Assembly (NCBI RefSeq): GCF_037392515.1
Contig: NC_090282.1
Location: 57,932,843-57,996,842, forward strand
Length of the DNA: 64,000 nucleotides
Reading direction: 5' to 3'
Source of the DNA: Haliotis asinina
Lineage: Eukaryota; Mollusca; Gastropoda; Lepetellida; Haliotidae
Both the position numbers and the translations under genes were made by a program. The notes beneath the pieces are model-generated. The model saw only the letters and a list, made by a program, of their open reading frames with translations. It did no database searches and had not been told where the DNA came from. Positions 1 through 11,100 of this stretch are shown piece after piece (positions within the stretch are counted from its first letter, which is position 1; each line of letters opens with the position of its first letter).

Positions 1-377
1 ATGCATGCACACACACAAACACACTCACACATAGACGTCGCGCCATTTAATCTATGTTGATTAATGTAAGAATTGCAGAGACACTTGAAGTTCCGTTGAA
101 CGGCGACAGATCTTCTGCAGATACAGGGGCTTTGACAGGAAGAATTATCTTCACTGTCTATATATTTATTATATAACCTGCACAGTTTGTATACATGCTA
201 GTATATGCATACATATGTATATAATACACTCCAAACACAGTTGCGTCGGGATTAGAATATCCAGACGCTCTATACATGTACTAGTATATATTTCACAATA
301 TTCGACTACTGCAAGGGCTCTTTTTCAAAGTCTTTTTCAAAGTCTTTTTCACACGTCTTGTTATAGGTGTGTATGTG

Positions 378-610
378 TTTTTGGTTTGTTTAGTTGCCTC
401 ACTCAGCAATATTCCAGCTCGGAGGCGGCGGCCTGTAAATTATCGTGTCAGGGAGAGACAATCGAGTGATTCACAGCATGAACATCGATCTATGATGACT
501 CTGTCGTCCAAGTTAACGAACCTTACCACATAATCCTTTAGTCGCCTTTAACGACAAGCATGGGTTGGTGAAGATCAATTCATGTATGTGTGGAAAAAGA
601 ATCACTTGAA
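378..610 (+). repeat. Dispersed repeat, second family (called R2 here)
   Basis: About 230 bp with the hallmarks of a non-coding repeat seen several times in this window: CTCAGCAATATTCCAG near the left end, GATTCACAGCATGAACATCG in the middle and CGACAAGCATGGGTTG near the right end. Other copies are at 818-1000, 11900-12150 (minus), 31475-31712 (minus), 42088-42305 and 47585-47770. I see no coding capacity. It is probably a non-autonomous element, class unknown. Confidence 0.6.
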
Positions 611-687
611 AACATCACACAAAACGATTTCTTCTAGGATTAGACAGATTAGTACGAAAATGTACATTAACGTCTGTGTTCTTTCAG

Positions 688-800
688 GGGTGGTTGGGTA
701 GGTTACATTAGTGGTAAAAGCGTTCGCTCGTCACGCCGAAGACCCGGGTTCGATTCCCCGTGTGAAGCCCATTTCTGGTGCCCTACGTCGTGATATTATG
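688..800 (+). mobile_element. tRNA-derived SINE copy
   Basis: The head carries a degraded A-box-like stretch (GGTTACATTAGTGG) and an intact B-box (GGTTCGATTCC), then AGCCCATTTCTGGTG and the start of the GATATT body. This is the commonest repeat in the window. The copy is 3' truncated. Confidence 0.75.
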
Positions 801-817
801 AAGCAGAAATTAAACTT

Positions 818-1000
818 GATTGGTTGGTATGTTGTTTTACGCCGTACTCAGCAATATTCCATCTATCTGTAAGTAATCGAGTCTTGAACAGGCAGGCATG
901 GGTTACTAAACTTCTCGGATCCATGTGTACTATATGTGTGATGCCGACTTCTGGCGTAAACCATATTCACTCAATGACTCTCGGGTCAATCATGTACGTA
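818..1000 (+). repeat. R2-family repeat fragment
   Basis: Begins GTTGTTTTACGCCGTACTCA, continues with GCAATATTCCATC and ends in an ATGCCGACTTCTG-like tail. It is a partial, diverged relative of the copy at 378-610. Confidence 0.45.
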
Positions 1001-1984
1001 CACATGGACAAATTTTGCGGCCATTTAAGAAAAACTATATATTAAGGGACTGTATTAACTGCCTGGGTGTAAATGATTTGGTTGGTGGCCAAGAGAAATA
1101 ATTGGTTGCGTCAGAATCTATATGAACAGAGTAATGAAAATCGCACAATAGACTATATGAGAGTTTTCAAAACTTAAATTTTAAATACCGATACGATGCA
1201 CAAAGATATATACATGAGCCTGTTAAGTCCGAGGCGAAACTATATTTCATCGAAGATGCTATTTAGAAATAGACTTCAGCAACCGGTGCTTGTATATGAG
1301 GTTCCATTCGGTACTCTGACTTGCTGCCTTGGATTGTGCAGGTAAACATATCTTAGTTGCTTAGATCGACACTTAGGTGCAATAATACACGTAAACAACT
1401 TCGAGCAAAAAGTATTTATCAACAAGCTGCACATTTTAAAACTTTTAACCACCAGAAGTAAACGTTTTAACATGCTATGTGTTGGTAACTAAGAAACTGA
1501 CAAACAATGTTCTGTACAGTACTTGACAATGCAACCACATCGCGTCACAAAGAATGCAATCGCGATGGTACGTGTTCACTCAGATCATGAAACAATTTCT
1601 GAAACAATGATATAAAAATTGTTTTATGAAAGGTACATGTCCAATCGAGCAAGTGAATGTCTCAGATTACATTCTTTATAGCTATGTGCCACCTCCCTAA
1701 CTATGCCCAACGTGACGTATCGGCGAATCGGCATTAGTTCAGTAATCAACCACCAGGTGACACTGCACGGTGGATCTACCCCATTCTTTGTGAGGGTTGA
1801 ATATATTTTACTTATCAACACTTTCATTTCCGTTTCGACAGGATTAGTCAACCATATTTTCCGTTTGACACTTTTGTATATGTTCATACAGATATCCTTT
1901 GCGCACTCGATTCACTGCGCACGCTAATCCCCCCTATATGTGGTTTATGGATTGTGACGTAACCTGATACCCCTACATTGGACT
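1001..1984. other. Upstream intergenic sequence of gene A
   Basis: AT-rich sequence with only short overlapping open frames on both strands (for example 1624-1887 minus and 1703-1927 plus) and no recognisable domain. I see no gene here; the right end leads into the candidate promoter of gene A. Confidence 0.5.
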
Positions 1985-2045
1985 GCGCTGTTGCCATCCG
2001 CCATTTTTGATAAACATATTGTGTTGTCTGCCTGGCGACCTGTGT
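1985..2045 (+). promoter_or_regulatory. Candidate ciliary promoter of gene A (RFX-like and FOXJ1-like sites)
   Basis: Within 155 bp of the predicted start codon there is GTTGCCAT (1990-1997), matching half of an RFX X-box, a TAAACA forkhead core (2011-2016), and CCTGGCGAC (2031-2039), close to the opposite X-box half CCTGGCAAC. RFX and FOXJ1 factors drive ciliary genes in animals. The sites are short and could occur by chance; the call leans on their position next to a ciliary gene. Confidence 0.4.
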
Positions 2046-2139
2046 TTCATCGTAACCACCTGCTCCACAAGAAACAGTGATATCTAATCGCAACCTTGAA
2101 ACAAACTTCATCCAGATATCACGTCTCAAATTTCCAATA

Positions 2140-2180
2140 ATGACTAAGAGGAGATGCATATGTGAGATCTGCACGTGCGG
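2140..2180 (+). CDS. SAXO: Gene A exon 1 (Cys-rich N-terminus)
   Basis: 41 nt, too short for an ORF scan. Translates as MTKRRCICEICTCG with the last codon split, followed by the strong donor GTAAGTAG. The start is the first ATG of the frame and produces the Cys-rich motif typical of SAXO1/2 N-termini, which supports it strongly. Confidence 0.85.
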
Positions 2181-5100
2181 GTAAGTAGTTTATTATGACT
2201 TTAGTGTAAAATATCACTGGTCCCGTTGATAGGAGGTGTGAAGAGCAACTACGCGAAGAAAACTTCTATGGCTAAACCACACACGATTTCGTCGTTAATA
2301 TATTCTTTCAGTATATAACGGGTATCAACTACACAGTCCAAAACAGTTGTATAGCTTTTGTTAAGATGTTGTTCCTGTATAGTCAATTTTAAATAGTTCA
2401 AAAGACCACGAACTGTCGCTCGCCGTGGAAAGATTGTCGTTTTTACTATTTACCTGTCACACCCTTTTTCTTTTTCTAAGAAAATGCTATCTTTTTTCGC
2501 TAGTCTTATTTGGAACATGGTTCTATTCCCTAAATATGGCATAGCTAAACTAGACAAGTGTCAGAGAAAGTATCTACACGAGGTGACAGAAAATAATTCT
2601 GGTTTTGTGTTGCTGAATTTGAATTTAATTTCGAAGGTGCTCTATGTACTCAAATTGAAACCCTCGTCTATAATGTAGATGTTATCTAGATCTAGAAGAA
2701 CCATTCTTCTAGAACTTGATAGTGTTATTTTTTCTTTCGTATTGATTGATTTATGGTTACCAGGTAGTGATTCAAGTTTGGAGTGATGTAATATATTATA
2801 TTTGCTGTTGTCTTTGGTTGTACACAAGATTTTATCCAAGACAGCATGCAAGTGTCACAACACTGGTGTTTGAAAGAACTATTCAAACGCCTCTTCTAGA
2901 TGTCAGTAAATATTAACAAATTGAACACATTCCAATTCGTGTTATAATGGTGGAAACTTTGGAGATCTTAGTTCAAACTAAAGTTCTTTCAAATTGTTAA
3001 ATTATGATTAAAATTTAGCATACACCATGGATAAACAAAAACACTTTGTGAAGAGCATGGAGAAGAAATTCTCAAAATGTGTGACATTTCTGCTCTTAAA
3101 CATGACTAGTCAATTTTTGTGTGCTGTATCAAACCAGTAATCAGTGTTTGAGATTTTATCCAATTGCAATGTTTTGAGCATCGTATTACCAGATAAAACT
3201 GAAATACACAGTAATTTTTAGATATGTTTGTCTGTATTAAATGTCAAGACATTTTGTGTGACATCAGTGTTTGAGATTTTATCCAATTCTGTGTCTATAT
3301 AGGTTTCCTCCGGACTCAGTACTGAGTATTATACTTGGGGTAGTATTACAGCATATCTTGAATTGTGATGTCAGTAAAATTGGTTCATTTGTGTTTGTAC
3401 ATGCACCTATGACATCACATTAGCCATAAAATTAGCTTTTGTAATCAAAAGAGGAGTACTCATTCCTAAAAGTCACAATGTATGTAAATAATGATATTAT
3501 CCTTTTAATTTTGATGTTTCTTCTAATAGTTGAAAACCCATAAACACAGGCGATATTATATGTAACAACAGTATCTCAATTTTTTCAAACATTTTTTTCA
3601 AATGTATCTAAAGCTGATTTTGGATTGTGGATATTCATATGACAATTTCAGACCCATAAAGACCTGGCTTAGAATTGGTCTCTAACAACCTATTTGTCAT
3701 AAGAGTCAATTATTGTGGTTTGGAGGTCTGGCTCACATCACAATCTAATCACACTAATACAAGGGATTGGGAAGGGCAATGAGCAATTTTGCGCATTAGA
3801 ATAAAAAATGGTGCATTGAAATTTTGAGGTTTACTATTGATACAAGGGCAGTGGCCCATTCTAAATTCAGAAAATGGCAGATAATACTGCAAATTGGCCA
3901 TTGTGAAAGTTCTCTATCCTAACCCCTGTAATGCTGTAATACTAATCATGCTAATCATGCAGACTGATGCTAAAGAGATGCTAATCACTGGCTGATTTGG
4001 AGGAGATTTGATTATTTACAGACTGCCACCATATAGTTGGAATATTGTGCTGTGATAAACAACAAACAAACATGATAAATCCATAATGTGAATAAAAACT
4101 AAACCTCCATACATTATGATCAGTATTGTACTCTACTGTCTTCCAACTAGGCAGCGAAAGGGTCTTCTATCTCATAAATCTCCACTTCAGTTGTCAACAG
4201 AATGTGATTGTCTTTCTCATACCCAATACTAATTTTCTGATGTTCTTTCATTTTAATACTCAATCGTAGTTGGAAATTGAAGAACATTTACAAAAACCTT
4301 AGAGTTGTTTTTTTTCTGTAGCATATAAATCAAGCTAGAACTTACAAAAAAAGTAGAGATATAAATCACATTTCCATTTGGTGGGAGCAAGAAATGTATT
4401 CTGATTGAACAATGGCATCTAATTTATGTTTCAGTCAAAAATGTGAATACAAATCTTTGGCTCATACATAACACTCTAGTTCTCTGATTCAGTAAGTTAA
4501 CCATGTACTTACTACGTGAGAAGCTGCAGTACATGACAACCTGTCTAACCCAGGAGAACAACATGAGGTGAAACTTGAGTATGTCCAGATCTGAAATCAA
4601 TAAAGAAATAAAGCTGATAGTAGCACCCTGCCATCTCCCAGATAAGGTCTCGGGTATGTTTCCAAGAAGTCAGCTTTGAGGACCTGCTCTCAGCTTTATT
4701 GTCAGTTACACTGCTGGGTTTGGTTGTAGTGTCACAAGTAACAGTTAATCCCCTTTCTGGATAAGAAATGTCAAGCAACATTTCCAACACCACAGGGATC
4801 TAATGCTAATGTGTAAATCTGATAAAAAAGGCAATTTACAATAAAAAAAATATTTTCTAAATCGTTCCCTTTAATATATTTGATTGGATTGTAATGGTAC
4901 TGAAATAATAGCTCGTTCATATCTACTTTAGGACATATGATATATATTATATCAATTCATATGGTTGTATTAAATACTTTCCGTTTTAGTTTATATGTGA
5001 AAAAACATTGGTTATCATCATTTGTAGATATTTTAAGATCTATTAATATTATTGATGAATTGAACATAGCATTTACAAATGAAATGGGCAGTGGGGTAGC

Positions 5101-8100
5101 CATGTGGTTGAAGTGTTTGCTTGTCAGGTTGAAGACCCATGTTCAGTTCCCCACTTGGGTACGTGCGTGAACAATATTTTTAGTCTCTTTGTTGTGACAT
5201 TGCTAAATGTGGCATAAAACAAAGTCACACACTCAAAATTGAATGATAAAGGCTTTTATCATACATACTGGAAATCTTTGAAGAATAAAGTTATCCATTT
5301 TGAAATTTATGGGTGAATAAATTTGGAACAGAATCAAGAAACAGTTCAGTTTATATATGGAACAATTAGTGAGAGTTTGTAATTTCCTTTTCATTATTCA
5401 ACATGTGTTTTTAAAGTTGAAAAGACGATAGCATATGATTGATTGCGTTTCTTTGAACAGCAACCATTCCATTCATCATTGTAAATAGTGCTGTGACAGC
5501 AATGAGCACATGTAATGAACACTCCAGCATTGTATCTACACCTTTGCCCCTGTAACCATTTCAGCAGCTATTGATCTTCAGCTGATACATTTATTGACTT
5601 TGATTATCCAGGATTATTGATTTTCTGAAGTGATTAGATGTAATCAATGACACTATGATATATAGTACAACAACTACAAAGAAACATTTATCAGATTTAG
5701 CCTTCTGGAACAGCATAATACATTTCATGAAAGATTGGCAGACATTTATCACAAGGAGTAGCCGACCTAACCTAATAATATCTGATCATATCCAAGGTTG
5801 GTTCACGTATGTAGACGTGTGCTTTGTTTTCATGGTAGATCAGGGATGATAAGGAATGTTTATACATTTCAACAGGGTCAGGTAGTTTTTTAAAACTGTT
5901 AACTGGAAATTGATTTAAGGAACATGTATAATGAAAATGTTTTGGTTTTGAAAACTGGCAATGTTTTGAGCATCATATCACCAGATAAAACTGAAATACA
6001 CAGTAATTTTTAGATATGTTTGTCTGTATTAAATGTCAAGACATTTTGTGTGACAACCAGTCAGTGTCTCATAAACTGAGTGTGTTTGATTTCAAGCTGC
6101 TTTTAGTAATATTTCAGCAGGGGACATCAGAAATGGGCTTCACACATTGTACCCATGTGGAGAATCGAACCAGGATGTTCGGCATGAGTGAAGACTTTAA
6201 CCACAAGGCTACCCTACTCTCTCTTCCTTTAAAATGAACTTTTCTGGATCCCTGATAGGAAAGCAAGCACTGAACAATATACATTTTCCACTTGTTTACT
6301 TTCAACAAAGATCTGCATAAATGGGTAGCTGCATGGTTGGTAATGTTGGTTTTGAAACTATCACTCACTCGCTCGCTTAAACATGGAATAGTGTTTTTTG
6401 ATGCTGATGATTACCAAATATTTTCTGTTTGATTATTGTCACTCTGTGTTATAATTTTTCAGCCATTTTAATATCTCCCTAAATGTGTGGTTGGAATGTC
6501 ATGTGGTGTGTCATTGATTGTCTTAAGTATTTTAAATGAGCAGATCATTTTCATAACCTGGGAAAAAATTGTCATGTTTCACGATTGGAAATAATGAGAG
6601 AAATAAGTTTAATATTCCTGTCAGAAAAAAATGGATTTTAAGTGTTGTGATAAATACAAATGTGAAGTCTGAGTTGTACATTGGATTTTTCCTCACAGGC
6701 GCCATCGCTGCCCACATCGGCCGAATGTGACAATTGGGAGGGGAGATAGACCATGCTTGCTGTCTGAGTACAACACAACCTACAGGGCCCACCCTATTGT
6801 TCCTCGGGAGTCATGCAAACCCCCAGCGGTAGCCATCAAGGGAGAAGGGCCCCTGGAAGACCGGACTACGCACAGGTATGTGTACTTAACATTGAGATCT
6901 GTGTCAATATTAATACTTTATGGTTGACAATAGCGACTCTGATATTCTGATCAGTTAGGTAACAATTGATTTGGGGGAAGGTTTAGGGTTTTCTAAGAAT
7001 GTACCGCCTGTTATTTTGAATTACTTTTACATAGGCAGTTTAGAAAAAAAATGTGCCCATTTCTTGCAGACAGGTTTCCAAAGATTAAACTTTGTTCTTT
7101 ATTTTAGGTACATATAAGATTGAGTATTAGTGAAGGATATAATGATTTGATTACCATTAGAAGAATGTATGCCTGTCTCAAACCAAATCCTTCACTGAGG
7201 CCACGTACTGAATGAACAAATTGTAAAAAGATCTTCGCAACGTAAATGTTACACAAGAAATTCTGTTGGTGTAATCAGAATTGGCATTAATTTGAACTCT
7301 CAGTAGAACCTTAAAAAAGGAAGTGGCAATTGTCTTGGTTTGCTAGTTCAAGTATGATCAACATCATAGTATTGAGTCAGTATAGTTTTTACACAGCTTT
7401 TAGAAATTTTCCAGTAATATCACGACAGGGAGAACCAGGAAATGGGCTTCACTCAAAGTACATGTACTCATGTGTGGAATCAAAAAGGATATTTGGCTTG
7501 ATGGAAGAATGCTTTATCCACATAGCTACCCTACCACCCCGCTGATACCACAAATGAACCTTATGTATTCCCTAATGGCCACTGAGAGACTGACTATGCA
7601 GATTGATTGTCTCCCTTTGATGCTATTTATAGGTATGTTCTTGTCACTGTAAATTAATTGAGACCTTGCGGACGTGTAGATCTAAAAAATCTACTAAAGT
7701 TCCGTGGAGCGTCGGAGTCTAGTGGTAGTCTCCCGCTCAGGATCTGCTTTGAGCTGAGTGATGATGGTGTATCGTAGATCACTTGTATGGCGATTTGGGA
7801 GATTGAAGTGATTGTCTCTCTTGTGTGTGATGTCTGCAAAGTGTTCAGACAGCCTGGTTCTGAACGCCCTTTTGGTTTCACCTACATGTTGTTTGTTGCA
7901 GGAGTTGCAAGCGAGTAGATGCACTACACTGTGACTTTGGCAGTCGTTGTGATCACGGGTCGGGTATTTCCGGCCCGTGTGGGTACTGTAAAAGTACTGG
8001 GAGGAGTTGATATTTCTGCAAACTTTGCAGGAATGATCATTACATGGGTCGTCAATAAATTTGACTGATTTGCCCGCAACCTGGGGTGGTGGAATTGTTT

Positions 8101-11100
8101 AAGTAATTGCAGCTCTGACTAAGATGTGTTTCAGAGTTTTATTAAGGCAAAAGACTGTAATGGGTGGTGAAGGGAAGATTTCGCTGCAGCTTATTGAACC
8201 ACTGAGTAAATGCCATGTTTCTGAGCTCTAGGTTCATGGGATTGTAGTTGCAAACTAGCACTGGTTTTGAGTGTGAGACTGGTGCTTTTGTCCCAGTATG
8301 AACAACACACGTCAAATTCTAGGCTTCACCGGTACTCCACTGGTAGCCACCGGCATCCACAGACGTCATGGGTGTAACCACTGGCTGTCACCGGCACTAA
8401 CACTGGCAGCCATGGACCTACACTGGCCACATCACCGGTTCCACTGGTAACCACCGGAATCACCGATGATACCACTGGCGGCCACCAACACCCTACCGGC
8501 AGCAGGCGGCGTGTGTATTGTTCACCAGCCCCACCTCCTGCCCCAGCTCGGACCGTCGGCCACTACCTCCGGCTCTCCTGGGGTATATATACACCCAGTC
8601 ACCACTAGATTCTGATGAAACTAGCCACCTCCTGTGCTAGCATCACAGCATCTCCTCGCCGATTCCGGTCTCTACCTATTTGCCTGTTGCCAGTATCTAG
8701 TAAGGCTTTTCATTAGACTTAAGTAATTACCTCATACATATGTCATGCTTGCAGCTTTAGACAGTATCATCCTTCACTACACATCTCATTGTTTACTTAA
8801 GTTCTTATGATCAATAAATATCATACTGTTGTCGTCAATTATTGACTGGCACCAATGTCAATAATAATCATTAATGAACGTAATTACTGTAGCAGACCTT
8901 TTTACACATCCGCCTAGCAACAAGGTGGTATTTGTTTACATTTGGGTTTCCGCTGAAATATTGATTGGATAGGGCATTGTTTCTTGGTTAGAGATTGGAA
9001 GAATTGTATAGACTTAAGAACTGTTCACTTTCTTCACTATGTTCATGTGTCTAGTACATCCACAGAAAAAAGTGGCTTGATTTTCATGATTGATCCTTGA
9101 TTCGAAAAATCAGTTGATCTATGATTGATGATCAGTCATAGCTCAGACCTTTACAGACCTTGAGTTGACAAGACCAAAATTAGAACTGATTATCATTTCT
9201 GTAGACACAGTTTTAGTGGAAGTGTACTAGTAGCCTAATCACATGGTATAACACAGGATTATTTCTCAGTTTTTCATCTGAATTTTGAAAATCACACACA
9301 AAAATAACCTGATCATTTGCCATTTTCTCTAACAAAAAATAATATTAATACATATTTGTACAGGATAGTTCAAATAGCAGGATATCATTATGATGTTCAC
9401 TTTTGATTTGGAATATATGAAAAAGGTGAAATATTAGTTGTAATTAAGACATATTTATATCATCAGTCTTTTTTAATTGCCCAAGAAGAATCATATCACT
9501 TGTTTCTTGAATTAATCATACCATCATTTGACATGCAGCAAATTCTGGAGTACTAAAGCCTAATTTTTGAAATATGGTTTGATGCTGAAAGAATCTAAGG
9601 ACTGACTATTATCTAACTTTAGAGCAATTACTGTGAACTGCTACAACCCAAAATATCTGCAAGAGAGGATGTGTCATATGCTGAATTTTGTGCCCTGGTT
9701 TTGCGGGAAAGAAAAATCACCGTTTGATTACCCAAATTAAGTGAAGTTCACCAGTGGCATGTGTATTCTGAAATTCACGAAATAATCAAGTGGACTGATT
9801 TATTTTATCTTTAAGTGATTCATGACTTCACGAAGATGGCACAATTTGATTTTTGTGTCATATTATTTGATAGTGTGAATTTCTTTACATGTACATGTAT
9901 CTGCTGGTCCAAATATATTCTTCTGTCAGTGTTATTCAAACTAATGCTCGGGATGTCTTTGTTGGTTCTACTAGTGTTTATGTTTGTTCCTAGATATTGT
10001 CATATATTTCAGAGTGGACTATATACCCCACGCTGTCGAGCGCCCTCAGTTCCATGTCCCCGATGAGTACAAACGGCCTGCAGGGGAGCACGATATGATG
10101 ACATCATACCACAAAGATTACACAGGTAGGTGGATAAATGTAATGAGTCAAGAACTTTATTGGAGAAACTGCAACAGTTCTTGCTTGAATGTGTAACACC
10201 ACTGAGCATGTCAAAATATTGTGCAGCTCTATGTTATGTAAAATAACTAGATTTGGTGAAGGCAATAACTGCCAGTGATCCCCATAGTTTTTATTTCTTT
10301 ATTAAACAGACAAGTAACCATATTTGTCTCTGAATGTAACAGGGGTAGCGTAGTGGTTAGAGCGTTTGCTTGTCATGCTGAAGACTGGGGTTCGATTCTC
10401 CTTTTATACAATATGTGGTGCTTATTTCAGGTGTCCCCTGTCATGATATTGCTGGACTATTGCTAAAAACAACGTACAAACATACTCACTGAATGTAACA
10501 CGTCATAGCTTAGATTATCTTCCCTGAATGGGTACTGAATGTTTGGGTGTAATGGTCTGAAAGTAAATGAGTAGCATTTAAACCCCATTATTATGATGTA
10601 CTATTGATAGTGGAATATATTCTGTATTAATATCCCAAGGTACAAATAAACAAGTAGAAAAGTGCAACGTTGGTGAAAATTATAGAGATTCATTAACCAT
10701 AACATTACTTAAGCAGAAAAATGTCTCATTAGACAAATGTCCTAGATCAGCTGAATCTGGAAGTAGAATCCTGATTCACTCTTCTCATTACAGAAGTTTT
10801 AGTCAACAAAAACTAGAATGGTTAAAAACTCCACAATAGTTAAAAAATGGAGTAGTAAATCATCCTCAATTGCTTTGTGGGAAAACAGAGACCCGTAACA
10901 CTGTTTATGATTATTCAGTTTACATCAATAAATTCTGGTGTTTAAGAATGTAATTTTAGGAATATCCAAATTCATGCAGTATATATAAGTCAACACTGAG
11001 AAATACAAAATGATAAAAATGTAATTTTGAATCTCCAAAATTTTGGACTAATCCTGATCAGATTGTTTACTAAATGCTTGAAGAAGTATATGCCCTTCAG

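Larger units (their letters stand above)
2181..6698 (+). other. SAXO: Gene A intron 1
   Basis: About 4.5 kb, AT-rich and non-coding. It holds two SINE copies (5091-5237 plus, 6105-6217 minus), a degraded R2-family repeat (about 3680-4075) and a direct repeat of about 98 bp (3166-3263 and 5958-6055). It ends TTTTTCCTCACAG before exon 2. Confidence 0.8.
6876..10012 (+). other. SAXO: Gene A intron 2, containing the left duplication breakpoint
   Basis: About 3.1 kb. It contains a minus-strand SINE, a Penelope-like fragment, a CACCGG/CCACTGG-rich stretch and an LTR-like stretch. From about 9559 onward it is repeated at 29326 in unit 2; left of that point it is single copy in the window. Confidence 0.75.

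Noticed and set aside
8905-8925. RFX-like CCTAGCAAC in gene A intron 2
   Set aside because: A lone half site without a partner or nearby start; likely chance.
10342-10490. tRNA genes at SINE heads (A- and B-box matches)
   Set aside because: They lack a complete cloverleaf and are followed by the SINE body; they are repeats, not tRNA genes.
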